Below, piece after piece: positions 25,882-34,662 of a stretch of 64,000 bases of DNA; within the stretch, counting starts at the first letter, position 1, and each line of letters begins with the position of its first letter. The notes under the pieces were generated by a model that saw only the letters and a list, made by a program, of their open reading frames with translations, had not been told where the DNA came from and did not search any database. The position numbers and the translations under genes are program-made. Source of the DNA: an uncultured Eubacterium sp. Lineage in GTDB: Bacteria; Bacillota; Clostridia; Oscillospirales; Acutalibacteraceae. The stretch covers positions 1 through 64,000 of the forward strand of contig CALWHV010000007.1 in NCBI GenBank assembly GCA_944380545.1, written 5' to 3'.

Positions 25882-27414
25882 TTATTCGCCGCTTTTGCTT
25901 TTCGGCAGGGATATGAAGACGGACAGCCCGCCCCCGGCGTTTATCTGCGCCCATATCATTCCGCCGTGCAGCTCCACTATCTGCCTGCAGACCGAAAGTC
26001 CGAGGCCGCTGCCGTCGCGCACATTGGAGCGCGCCTTATCCTCTCTGTAAAGCGTGTCGAAAAGGCGGGGCAGATTTTTAGGGTCAACGCCCGTGCCGTT
26101 GTCGGCAATCTCAAAGATAACGCTCTGCTCGTATTCGGAAACAGTGAGCGTCAGCCTGCCGCGGATGCCGGGGCGGCGGTATTTTAGGCTGTTTGAGATT
26201 ATGTTTGTAACGACCCTTGAGAACCTGTCCGTATCTATATACAAAGCGGGGTCTGATTTGGTGTTGTTTTTTATGATGAAATCAAAATCTTCTTTTACAA
26301 GCTCCTCTCCGAGCTCTGAGGCGTAGGGCATAAAATCCGATATCCTTACGCGCTCGCGGTTGAGCTTTATGGTGCCGAGCTCCAGCTTTGAGAGCGTTAA
26401 AAGATCGTTGAGCAGCTTTTCCATTGAAAGCGCGGAATCATATATCGTGTCAAGATAGCGGCGGCGCTTTTCGGGAGTGTCGGCAACGCCGTCCCTTATC
26501 CCCTCAAGGTAGCCTTTTATGGAGGTGAGCGGCGTGCGCAGGTCGTGCGCGATGCCCGCTATCATCTCTTTTTGCTGCTGGTCGGCGCGGTTTTTGCTCT
26601 CTATTGATTCCTTTACGCGCAGGCGCATATCGTTGAAGCTGCGCGCAAGCTGACCCAGCTCGTTTGTGGACTGGTAATCGATTTCGTAATCAAGATTGCC
26701 GTTTGCTATCTCGTTTGCTCCGCGCGTTATCTTTTCAATAGGGTCTATGATAGTTTTCGAGGTCAAAACGGAAAGAATTATTATAGCCAAAACGAAGGTG
26801 AGCACGCACGCTGCCATAACGCCCACGGCATTGCTTGTCAGCGTGCGGATAATGCGCTGAGGAGCGTTATTTGAATCATCGCCGCCCGACGCGTAATTTG
26901 AGTTGGAGGCAACTACGGTGTAAACGCTGCCGCCGTGCTGCTGCGTGCTTACTATAACGAGCCCTTCCTCACCGTAATAATAAAGATTTTCACTCAAATC
27001 CACGGGCGAAATGCTGTTTGCCGCGCTGAGGGAAGCCTCTTTTGTCACGGTTGAATAAAGCTGCGCGCCGTCCTTTTCAATATATATCAGCGAGCCGAAC
27101 GACTCCAGATTTGAGGTTATGCGCTCTATATTCTCACGCGAATCCTTTTCGCTTTCCCCGTCCGTGAGCGAATACATAAGATTACCGACCGCCTGGCTCC
27201 AGCGCACCTGATTTAAAATATTATAGCTCTCCGTGCCGGTTGCGGAATAATCAAACCTTGCAAACGAGGAAAAAACGAACACTCCCGCCGCAAGGCTGAT
27301 GATTAAAAGCGGTATAACGATTGCAAGCACGGACGAGATGACGATTCTGGTGCTTATTCTGAAATTTTTAGTTTCAACAGGTATCTTTGCCTTTGCCTTT
27401 GCGTTTTTGTTCAT
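25882..27414 (-). CDS. Membrane sensor histidine kinase, orphan
   Basis: A 510-residue kinase: membrane segment 1 at about residues 20-45, an extracytoplasmic sensor domain of about 150 residues, membrane segment 2 near 200-220, HAMP, HisKA with the phospho-accepting His in IAHDLRTPLTSIKG, and an HATPase domain (N box, DNGTGV, GSGLGLSVCRQI). The ATG at 27414 has GGAGG 7 bases upstream. The longer frame to 27483 has none. No response regulator gene is adjacent on either side. It is divergent from bioY. Confidence 0.88.
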   Translation of the reverse strand: MNKNAKAKAKIPVETKNFRISTRIVISSVLAIVIPLLIISLAAGVFVFSSFARFDYSATGTESYNILNQVRWSQAVGNLMYSLTDGESEKDSRENIERITSNLESFGSLIYIEKDGAQLYSTVTKEASLSAANSISPVDLSENLYYYGEEGLVIVSTQQHGGSVYTVVASNSNYASGGDDSNNAPQRIIRTLTSNAVGVMAACVLTFVLAIIILSVLTSKTIIDPIEKITRGANEIANGNLDYEIDYQSTNELGQLARSFNDMRLRVKESIESKNRADQQQKEMIAGIAHDLRTPLTSIKGYLEGIRDGVADTPEKRRRYLDTIYDSALSMEKLLNDLLTLSKLELGTIKLNRERVRISDFMPYASELGEELVKEDFDFIIKNNTKSDPALYIDTDRFSRVVTNIISNSLKYRRPGIRGRLTLTVSEYEQSVIFEIADNGTGVDPKNLPRLFDTLYREDKARSNVRDGSGLGLSVCRQIVELHGGMIWAQINAGGGLSVFISLPKSKSGE

Positions 27415-27537
27415 ATTCAGCCTCCGTATAAGCAGCCGTTCAAAGCCGCGCGGCTTTCGGCGCAGCGCGATGCAGCATTTCACTTCTGATATATATTATC
27501 ATAACCGCGGCTGGGTTGCAATCACCATTACGCAGTG

Positions 27538-27570
27538 CTGTAAACCTATGTTTTGATTTTAGGTTGACAA
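27538..27570. promoter_or_regulatory. BirA operator upstream of bioY
   Basis: The inverted repeat TGTAAACC - 15 bases - GGTTGACA follows the known BirA (biotin repressor) operator pattern, TTGTAAACC-N15/16-GGTTTACAA. The right arm overlaps the -35 box of the bioY promoter, so binding would block transcription when biotin is plentiful. Confidence 0.8.
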
Positions 27571-27592
27571 GTCTGCGCCGCTCAGCTATAAT
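27564..27592 (+). promoter_or_regulatory. Consensus promoter of bioY
   Basis: TTGACA at 27564-27569, a 17-base spacer and TATAAT at 27587-27592. The perfect consensus suggests strong expression when not repressed. Confidence 0.9.
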
Positions 27593-27614
27593 ATCCGAGG
27601 AAAGAAGTGATATT

Positions 27615-28181
27615 GTGAACCGAGATAAGCAAAAGCCTTTTTCAATAAAAACTGCCGATATGGTTTACATAGGCGTGTTTGCCGCGGTTATCGCCGTTTG
27701 CAGCTGGATACAGGTGCCCGCCGCCGTACCGTTTACCCTGCAGACCTTTGCCGTGTGCTGCGCCGCCGGACTTTTGGGGCTTAAAAGAGGCGTTCTTTCT
27801 GTGGCGGCGTATATCCTGCTGGGGCTTATCGGGCTTCCCGTGTTTTCCGGCTTTTCCGGCGGACCGGCGGCGCTGTTCGGCCCAACGGGAGGATATATAA
27901 CCGGCTTCATTTTTACGGCGCTGATAATAGGAGCGTGGGCAAAGGCGCGCCCGAAAAGCGGCGCGGCGCGCACCCTTTCAATGGCGTGCGGCGTTGGGGT
28001 GTGCTATGCGTTCGGCACGGCGTGGTATATAATCTTCAACAAGATAAACGGCTCCGATATTTCCCTTTGGGCGGCGTTTTCAGCGTGCGTGCTGCCGTTT
28101 ATCGTGCCGGATATAGTAAAAATCTGCTGCGCGTCCTTCATATGCGGCCGCCTGGGCGCGAATTTTAAATTTCCCTTGTAA
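27615..28181 (+). CDS. bioY: Biotin transporter substrate-specificity component BioY
   Basis: A 188-residue integral membrane protein with about six hydrophobic segments, the S component of ECF-type biotin uptake. The motif VPFTLQTFAVCCAAGLLG and the later GPTGGYITGF are typical of BioY. GTG at 27615 with AGAAGTGAT upstream is the start. A longer frame from 27516 runs through the promoter and operator. No EcfAAT genes are adjacent, so it may act alone or share a distant energising module. Confidence 0.92.
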   Translation: MNRDKQKPFSIKTADMVYIGVFAAVIAVCSWIQVPAAVPFTLQTFAVCCAAGLLGLKRGVLSVAAYILLGLIGLPVFSGFSGGPAALFGPTGGYITGFIFTALIIGAWAKARPKSGAARTLSMACGVGVCYAFGTAWYIIFNKINGSDISLWAAFSACVLPFIVPDIVKICCASFICGRLGANFKFPL

Positions 28182-28204
28182 ATCGTGAAATCATTTAGTA
28201 TAAT
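28176..28204 (+). promoter_or_regulatory. Promoter of the SDR gene
   Basis: TTGTAA at 28176-28181, which overlaps the bioY stop, a 17-base spacer and TATAAT at 28199-28204. Confidence 0.7.
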
Positions 28205-28243
28205 AAAGAGGAAATATTTTGTTTTTTTACGGAGGGTAAAAAT

Positions 28244-29077
28244 ATGGCAAATTGGCTTGACTCAAAGACCTGCATCGTTACCGGCGCTTCGGGCGGAATG
28301 GGCGCGGGCATAGCCGCAACGCTCATCAAAAAGCACGGCTGCAGAGTTATAGGCATTGCAAGAAGCGAATCAAAAATGCTTAAATTCATAGAAGAGCTCG
28401 GCCCGACATACGCAGAGCAGTTCTCCTACAAGCTGTTTGATGTTTCCAAAAACGAAAACTGGGTCAATCTTGCCGCCGAGCTTGAGGAGGAGGGCGTGCA
28501 GGTTGATGTGCTTGTTAACAACGCCGGCATCCTGCCCAAGTTCAAAAGATTTGACCGCTACGATATGAGCGAGATAGAAAACGCGATAAACATCAATTTT
28601 TATTCCTGCGTTTATTCGATAAAGGCGCTGCTGCCGATGCTGCTTAAGAGCAGCGACCCCGGAATCATCAACATAGATTCCTCCGCGGCGCTTATGAGCC
28701 TTGCCGGAACGAGTATGTATTCCGCTTCAAAGGCGGCGCTCAAGAGCTTTACCGAATCGCTCAGAGAGGAATTCAGGGGCAAGGTTTATGTTGGCCTTGT
28801 TTGCCCCGGATTCACCAAGACGGATATCTTCCGCGACCAGGAAAATTCCGGCGACAAGGGTCAGAAGGTCATCAATATGATCTCCACCAACTGCGACCTT
28901 ATGGTGAAGCTGATAATGTTTGGCATAGAGCACAAGCAGGCTCTTCAGGTGCACGGCGTGGATGCTCATTTTATGAACATCTTCGGCAAGCTGCTGCCCG
29001 TTAACGGCTCCCGCCTTTTCAGCGCCGTTATGAAGGCGGCGGACATAGAGCTGTTCAGCGAGGTCTTTAAGGACTGA
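28244..29077 (+). CDS. Short-chain dehydrogenase/reductase (SDR)
   Basis: A 277-residue classical SDR oxidoreductase. The cofactor-binding motif is TGASGGMG (residues 13-20), followed by NNAG, a catalytic Ser in IDSSAALMS and the YSASK catalytic motif. The C-terminal 60 residues extend beyond the minimal SDR fold. GGAGG lies 7 bases before the ATG. The GPH symporter gene follows 72 bases later without a clear terminator, so the two probably form an operon that imports and modifies a sugar or glycoside (or a steroid-like compound). The substrate is not known. Confidence 0.85.
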   Translation: MANWLDSKTCIVTGASGGMGAGIAATLIKKHGCRVIGIARSESKMLKFIEELGPTYAEQFSYKLFDVSKNENWVNLAAELEEEGVQVDVLVNNAGILPKFKRFDRYDMSEIENAININFYSCVYSIKALLPMLLKSSDPGIINIDSSAALMSLAGTSMYSASKAALKSFTESLREEFRGKVYVGLVCPGFTKTDIFRDQENSGDKGQKVINMISTNCDLMVKLIMFGIEHKQALQVHGVDAHFMNIFGKLLPVNGSRLFSAVMKAADIELFSEVFKD

Positions 29078-29149
29078 TCAATACGGACGAACGAAGCGGC
29101 GCACCTGCCGTTTCGTTCTTTTGCTTTTATGAAAGGATAAGGTGAATAT

Positions 29150-30613
29150 ATGGGCAACGCCGCAGATATAACAACGCAAAAGCATATGAAATTCAAGGAG
29201 ATACTCTCTTATTCGCTGGGGCTTTTCGGCTTTCAGGCAATAGTGGGCCTCCTCAACTCCTATCAGGCTGAATTTGACGCATCCATTCTGGGCGCGGACA
29301 TTGCCGTGGTGGGAATACTGATACTTGTTGCAAAGATAGTTTCAGCCGTGTTCGACCCGGTTGTGGGGAATCTTATAGACCGCTCAAAAAGCAAGCGCGG
29401 CAAATTCAAATCAATGATACTTTATTCGCTGGCTCCGCTGCTTGTTATGACGGCCGTGGTGTTTATCAATGTGCCGTTTAAGGAAAACAAGACGCTGATA
29501 TACATATGGATATTCGTTACATATCTTATCTGGAGCCTTGCGATGACGCTGGGCGATGTGCCCTCGCAGGGCATCGCCTCCGTGCTGACCCCGAACCCGA
29601 CGGAGCGCACGAATGTTGTTTCGATCTCAAACACCTTCAAGCAGATAGGCTTTTCCGCGTGCGTTGTTGTGGTGCCGGTGGTTTGCCTTATAATCCCCAA
29701 CGGCTCCAAGGTGTTTGTTTCCTCCGGCGAAACGGACACGCCGATGATAGCGAGCGAATATTTCTGGACGGCAGTGCTGACGGGCGTTTTGGGCTGCCTG
29801 CTGTTTGCGCTGATACCGATGATAAACAAGGAGCGCGTTGCATACACGAGCGGCGAAAAGATAGGCTTTAGGGATATGCTTGCGGCGCTCAAGAACAACA
29901 AGCCGCTGACGCTTGTTATCATATCCTATTTCCTCGGCTTCGGAAGGCAGATGGCAATGGGCATCCAGGTGCAGGCGGCGAATGTGCTGCTCGGCTCGCA
30001 AAACCTTGTTGCCGTTTTGGGAATCGTTACGGCGATAGGCTCTATGATAAGCATGGCGCTCTGCCCCGTGCTCATCAAAAAGCTGGGCGAAAAAAAGGTT
30101 TATCTGCTTATGTCCTTTTACGGCTTCGGCGTGTCGGTGGTTTCGTTCATCGTGGGGCACTTCTGGTTCCTCAACCCTGAAAATATGGCGCTTACGGTGC
30201 TGTTTTACATCACGCTGTTTTTGATAGGCCTTCAGTTCGCCGCCGTTACGCTTATGCCGATGATTATGACCGCGGACTGCGTTGACTATTACGAATACGA
30301 AACCGGCAAAAGAATGGAGGGCGCCGCCTATTCCGTGCTTACACTCACCATTAAGGTATGCCTTGCTCTGGGCACCGCGCTGGGGCTTGTGTTTATCCAA
30401 TTCTCCGGCTATTCTCAGACCGTGGCGCAGATAACCGCCGGCGCAGCCACCGGCTTCAGCACGCACACAAAGGATGTTGTGTTCTTTGCATACACCGTTA
30501 TGCCGGGAATACTTGCGCTGCTCTCCACGATACCGATGTTCAAATACGATATAGTGGGCGAGAAAAAGGCGCAGATCTCAAAGGCGCTTGCCGAAAGGCG
30601 CGCAGCGAAATAA
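29150..30613 (+). CDS. GPH-family sugar:cation symporter
   Basis: A 487-residue MFS protein with about 12 membrane segments. The family motif is AVFDPVVGNLIDRSKSKRGKFK after helix 2, and ADCVDYYEYETGKRMEG precedes the last helices. AAGGTGAA lies 4 bases before the ATG. Its relation to the SDR gene upstream suggests joint use of one substrate. It is more distant from the other three members in this window than the first two are from each other. Confidence 0.85.
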   Translation: MGNAADITTQKHMKFKEILSYSLGLFGFQAIVGLLNSYQAEFDASILGADIAVVGILILVAKIVSAVFDPVVGNLIDRSKSKRGKFKSMILYSLAPLLVMTAVVFINVPFKENKTLIYIWIFVTYLIWSLAMTLGDVPSQGIASVLTPNPTERTNVVSISNTFKQIGFSACVVVVPVVCLIIPNGSKVFVSSGETDTPMIASEYFWTAVLTGVLGCLLFALIPMINKERVAYTSGEKIGFRDMLAALKNNKPLTLVIISYFLGFGRQMAMGIQVQAANVLLGSQNLVAVLGIVTAIGSMISMALCPVLIKKLGEKKVYLLMSFYGFGVSVVSFIVGHFWFLNPENMALTVLFYITLFLIGLQFAAVTLMPMIMTADCVDYYEYETGKRMEGAAYSVLTLTIKVCLALGTALGLVFIQFSGYSQTVAQITAGAATGFSTHTKDVVFFAYTVMPGILALLSTIPMFKYDIVGEKKAQISKALAERRAAK

Positions 30614-30633
30614 AATCGCGCATATCAAAATCA

Positions 30634-30668
30634 AAAGCCGGTCTTGAAAAGACCGGCTTTTTTATTAG
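30634..30668. terminator. Bidirectional terminator between convergent genes
   Basis: A perfect 12-bp stem AAAGCCGGTCTT / AAGACCGGCTTT with a 3-base loop and a T tract on the plus strand. It separates the GPH symporter from serA. Confidence 0.9.
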
Positions 30669-30683
30669 CTGAAAAATTTTACT

Positions 30684-31847
30684 TTATTTTATTACGCGGA
30701 CTCTTGTTACGCCGCCGATATTTTTGATGTCCTCAACGGCGCGCTGCGACACCTCGGAATCAACATCTATGATGCTGTAAGCCGTTTCGCCGCGGTTCCT
30801 GTCTATAAAGTTGGCGATATTGATGCCGTCCCTGCTGATGGTATCAGTAATTGTGGCGATCATATTCGGCTGGTTTTTGTGGATAACGGTGATCCTGGCA
30901 ACGCCGCTCTTCTCAACAGACGCGGCGGGCAGGTTCACGGAATTTCTGATATTGCCGTTTTCAAGATAATCTATAAGCTCCGAAGCGCCCATTGAAGCGC
31001 AGTTTTCCTCGCTTTCCGGAGTGGAGGCGCCGAGGTGAGGCAGGGCGATAACGCCGTCTACCCCGATGAGCTGGGCCGACGGGAAATCGGTTACATACGC
31101 AGCCATCCTGCCCTCCTCAAGGGCGGAAACGATGTCGGCGGAGTTTGCAAGATCGCCCCTTGCAAGGTTGACGATGCGAACAGTATCCTTCATCTTTTCG
31201 ATATTTGCGGCGCAGATCATCTCTTTCGTGTCCGGCGTGAGCGGAACATGGACGGTGAGATAATCGGCGACGGGGAAAATCTTATCAAGGTCGTTTTCTA
31301 TTTTGACCTCTCTTTTAAGAGCCTCCGCAGCCTCGTCCGTAAGGAACGGGTCGTAGCCGATGACCTCCATACCGAGGTCTACGGCGGCGTTTGCAACGAG
31401 CCTGCCTATTGCGCCGAGACCGATAACGCCGAGGGTCTTGCCCTTGATCTCCGGACCGGCAAAGGCCGACTTGCCCTTTTCAACGGTTTTTGAAACATTT
31501 TCGTCATCCTTGATGGTCTTGCACCAGTCGATAGCCTTTGTGATCTTTCGGCTTGAAAGCAGAAGCGCGCAGATGACGAGCTCCTTTACCGCGTTTGCGT
31601 TGGCGCCGGGGGTGTTGAACACGGCTATGCCCTTTTGAGTGCATTTATCTATCGGTATATTGTTTACGCCGGCGCCCGCCCTTGCGATGGCGAGCAGCGA
31701 TTCGGGCAGCTCCATATCGTGCATTGCGGCGGAGCGCACCATAATAGCGTCCGGCTCTGCAACATCGTCGCCGCAGGTGTATTTGGCGGGGTCGAATTTT
31801 GAGAGCCCCACGCTTGAGATTTTATTGAGGGTCTTTATATTGAACAT
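30684..31847 (-). CDS. serA: D-3-phosphoglycerate dehydrogenase
   Basis: A 387-residue cytoplasmic enzyme for the first step of serine synthesis. The NAD-binding motif is GVIGLGAIGRLVANAA (about residues 139-154). The catalytic His is in LPHLGAST. The C terminus is an ACT domain (ITVIHKNQPNMIATITDTIS), which allows serine feedback. The start codon overlaps the serC stop by one base (TAATG) and has GAGGAGG upstream, so the two are translationally coupled. Confidence 0.95.
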   Translation of the reverse strand: MFNIKTLNKISSVGLSKFDPAKYTCGDDVAEPDAIMVRSAAMHDMELPESLLAIARAGAGVNNIPIDKCTQKGIAVFNTPGANANAVKELVICALLLSSRKITKAIDWCKTIKDDENVSKTVEKGKSAFAGPEIKGKTLGVIGLGAIGRLVANAAVDLGMEVIGYDPFLTDEAAEALKREVKIENDLDKIFPVADYLTVHVPLTPDTKEMICAANIEKMKDTVRIVNLARGDLANSADIVSALEEGRMAAYVTDFPSAQLIGVDGVIALPHLGASTPESEENCASMGASELIDYLENGNIRNSVNLPAASVEKSGVARITVIHKNQPNMIATITDTISRDGINIANFIDRNRGETAYSIIDVDSEVSQRAVEDIKNIGGVTRVRVIK

Positions 31848-32932
31848 TATTTATTTTCCTCCTCAAATTTCTTCATAAATTCAACAAGCTTTTCAACGCC
31901 CTCTATCGGCATTGCGTTATAGATGGAGGCGCGCATGCCGCCGACGGTTCTGTGGCCCTTGAGGTTTACGAAGCCCGCCTCTGTTGCCTCCTTGATGAAT
32001 TTGGCGTTAAGCTCGTCGCTGTCCGTAACGAACGGCACATTCATAAGCGAGCGGTCCTCTGCAACTACGGTGCCGCGGAACATCTTGCTGGAATCAAGGA
32101 AATCATAAAGAATCTTAGCCTTCTTTTCGTTATGAGCCTTCATACCCTCAAGGCCGCCGAAAGTTTCCTTTATCCACTCCATAACAAGCTTGCAGATATA
32201 TATGGTCCAGCACGGGGGCGTGTTGTAGAGCGAATCGGCGTCCGCCTGGATCTTATAATCCATCATAACCGGAGTGATATCCCTTGCGTGGCCGAGCAGG
32301 TCCTCGCGGATGATGCAGACAACAAGGCCCGCCGGGGCAACATTCTTCTGCGCGCCGAAATAAACCATACCGAACTTTGAGATATCGAGCGGCTCTGAAA
32401 GAGCACAGGAGGAGATATCGGCAATCAGCACCTTATCGCCCACGGGGGGAAGCTGCTTATACACGGTGCCGTAGATAGTGTTGTTCATACAGATATAGAC
32501 ATAATCGGCGTCGTCTCTGAAATCCTCCGGCTTTGTTTTGGGGATGTAGCTGAAGGTCTTATCCGCAGAGGAAGCCGCCTCTCTGGCGTCGCCGTATTTT
32601 TTAGCCTCCTGAAACGCTTTTTTAGCCCACTGGCCGGTGATGATATAATCCGCCTTGCCGCTGCCGTTCATAAAATTGAGCGGAATAGCGGAGAACTGCG
32701 CCGAAGCGCCGCCCTGAAGGAAAAGCACCTTATAGTTATCCGGCACATTATAAAGCTCGCGCATAAGCCTTTCGGCGGATTTGATGATATCGTCAAACAC
32801 CTTTGAGCGGTGGCTCATCTCCATTACCGACTGGCCGGAGCCCTGATAATCCATTATCTCCGCGCCCGCCTTTTCAAGCACGGGAAGCGGCAGAGTTGAG
32901 GGACCTGCGCTGAAATTATAAACTCTTGACAT
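31847..32932 (-). CDS. serC: Phosphoserine aminotransferase
   Basis: A 361-residue PLP enzyme that makes phosphoserine from 3-phosphohydroxypyruvate and glutamate. The start MSRVYNFSAGPSTLP is typical. FGAQKNVAPAGL holds the PLP-binding Lys. ATG at 32932 is chosen because the family starts there and AGGATT lies upstream. The frame extends to 32953. First gene of the serC-serA operon. No serB is nearby. Confidence 0.95.
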   Translation of the reverse strand: MSRVYNFSAGPSTLPLPVLEKAGAEIMDYQGSGQSVMEMSHRSKVFDDIIKSAERLMRELYNVPDNYKVLFLQGGASAQFSAIPLNFMNGSGKADYIITGQWAKKAFQEAKKYGDAREAASSADKTFSYIPKTKPEDFRDDADYVYICMNNTIYGTVYKQLPPVGDKVLIADISSCALSEPLDISKFGMVYFGAQKNVAPAGLVVCIIREDLLGHARDITPVMMDYKIQADADSLYNTPPCWTIYICKLVMEWIKETFGGLEGMKAHNEKKAKILYDFLDSSKMFRGTVVAEDRSLMNVPFVTDSDELNAKFIKEATEAGFVNLKGHRTVGGMRASIYNAMPIEGVEKLVEFMKKFEEENK

Positions 32933-33101
32933 AAAATAAATCCTCGCTTTCAAATATTGATATCATAAAAGATACTGCATTATATTATAGAGATGTTTAT
33001 CTTTTTGTCAATGATTTTTGATGAACTTTGTTAAAATTGCATACTGATTGATAATATTTTAACAATATCGCGCCTGCATCGCCGCAATTCTGCGCAAAAA
33101 T

Positions 33102-33130
33102 AAACGGAGAATCAAACGACTCCCCGTTTT
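33102..33130 (-). terminator. Rho-independent terminator
   Basis: On the minus strand AAACGGGGAGTC pairs with GATTCTCCGTTT, followed by ATTTTTG, 24 bases past the stop of the unknown gene at 33155. Confidence 0.7.
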
Positions 33131-33154
33131 ATTATCCCTTATTCATTCGCCGAG

Positions 33155-34000
33155 TTATCTGCGCTGCTGGTTGAGGGCGTTTTGCAGAATACCCGTCTTT
33201 TTCTTCTTGGGCTTATACGCCGGCGGGTTGGCAAGGCGCTTTGTGAGGCGGTTTTTCTTTGCCATTATCTTATTTATCTCGTGCACGGGGCCGGACATAT
33301 AATCGGTCATATACCTGTCGGCAACCTCCATAAGCGCCGGATCATTTTTCATTGCGCCCAAAATGGTGACGCCGATAACATCCTGCACCTCGTTTGTGCC
33401 GTCCTCATAAACCTCGCCGAGCATCTTGAAGAGCTTTTTGCGCTCAGCCTCCGAGCCGTTTCTGATGACCTCAAGCACGCGCGGAGTGCCGATTTCGGTA
33501 AAGAAGGTCTCCGGCAGGAACTCGCCGTAATCGCTGATATTCTGCTTGACGGCGTCCTTAAGATCGGGATAAAGCACGCCGAAGCGGTTTGCAAGGCTGT
33601 CTACATCATAGCTGACGGCGCCGCTCTTTGCCTTTGAGCGCGACACTGCCTTGGGCATTTTTATCTTATCTATATCCACCTTTTTTCTGGCGGCGAATAT
33701 TGAGCGTATCTCGTCTGAAACCTCGTTTGCAAAGGAGCGGCACTCGCGCTCGTCTGCATCGCTCAGCTCGAAAAGCGACTTTGAGATGGTTTCAAACGCC
33801 GTGTCCTCGCCCTTGTCCTCATACGCGACCTCAATGCTCATTATATTTGTTTCACCGTCGTGAACAACGCGGAAAAGCCCCTTTTCGCTTTTGTAGGAAA
33901 GGCGCTGCTCATCCTTGGGGTTCTGCCTTTTGAAAGACAGGTCCTTTATATTCTCCGAAATGGTTTTGTCCAGCAATCTGTAGGCTTCTGAAAGCTCCAT
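33155..34000 (-). CDS. Conserved-looking protein of unknown function
   Basis: A 281-residue soluble protein. No motif that I recognise. It starts MELSEAYRLLDKTISENI, contains a central acidic helical part and ends in a very basic tail (AYKPKKKKTGILQNALNQQRR) that could bind nucleic acid or ribosomes. The start at 34000 has GGGAG 9 bases upstream. A frame to 34054 begins with low-complexity Arg codons and is unlikely. It has its own terminator and is divergent from ywiB-argS. Confidence 0.6.
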   Translation of the reverse strand: MELSEAYRLLDKTISENIKDLSFKRQNPKDEQRLSYKSEKGLFRVVHDGETNIMSIEVAYEDKGEDTAFETISKSLFELSDADERECRSFANEVSDEIRSIFAARKKVDIDKIKMPKAVSRSKAKSGAVSYDVDSLANRFGVLYPDLKDAVKQNISDYGEFLPETFFTEIGTPRVLEVIRNGSEAERKKLFKMLGEVYEDGTNEVQDVIGVTILGAMKNDPALMEVADRYMTDYMSGPVHEINKIMAKKNRLTKRLANPPAYKPKKKKTGILQNALNQQRR

Positions 34001-34160
34001 CAAAACAACTCCCGTGTTTTTTACTCTTCTTCGGCGGAGCCTGACGCTCCGCAATTTTGTATTATAACATCAGAGCGGGCATTTGTCACTAATAATTTTG
34101 ATTTATTCTTTAAAAATTAAAATTTTATAATAAGGCGCGCGCGTTTTATCTAAAATATGA

Positions 34161-34189
34161 TTGAATTTGAGGGGGTTATATGCTAAAAT
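34161..34189 (+). promoter_or_regulatory. Promoter of ywiB-argS
   Basis: TTGAAT at 34161-34166, a 17-base spacer and TAAAAT at 34184-34189. Transcription would start near 34196. Confidence 0.6.
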
Positions 34190-34199
34190 ATACCGTATT

Positions 34200-34640
34200 A
34201 TGCAAGGGGGGGCGGTCTTTATCAAGAAAATACTGATTGAGCTGACCGGCACTCAGCGCTACGGCAATGAGGACGCTATGATAGAGATAAGCACCTTCGG
34301 CACCATAAGGGACGACGGCGCCGCTTATGTTTTGAAATACAGAGAGGAGCCGGAGCCGCCGGCGCAGAGCGTTGATGTTACCGTTAGGATAGCAAAGGAC
34401 GAAAGCTATGTGCATATGACCAGAAACGGCGGCGCGACGGGCACGCTGCTGATTGAAAAGGAAAAGCGGCAGACGAGCAACTATTCCACAGGCTTCGGGG
34501 AGATGCTGATGGTGGTTTACGGGCGCAGCATCAAGGCAAACGCCGACGAAGGCCGGTTTGAATTTGAATACGACATAGAGATAAACGGCGCGGTTGCCTC
34601 CGAAAACCGAGTGCTGATAGAAATCACACCTGCCGAATAA
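34200..34640 (+). CDS. ywiB: YwiB-like DUF1934 (calycin-like) protein
   Basis: About 140-146 residues. The protein is of the DUF1934/YwiB family, a small beta-barrel of unknown role whose gene sits before argS in Bacillus too. The start is uncertain. The only in-frame ATG (34200) lies within a few bases of the predicted transcription start. A strong AAGGGGGGG site lies downstream of it and exactly 8 bases before an ATC codon at 34221 (IKKILIELTGT), which could be a rare non-AUG start. argS follows 22 bases later. Confidence 0.75.
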   Translation: MQGGAVFIKKILIELTGTQRYGNEDAMIEISTFGTIRDDGAAYVLKYREEPEPPAQSVDVTVRIAKDESYVHMTRNGGATGTLLIEKEKRQTSNYSTGFGEMLMVVYGRSIKANADEGRFEFEYDIEINGAVASENRVLIEITPAE

Positions 34641-34662
34641 ATTGTTTTAAAGGAAGATATAA

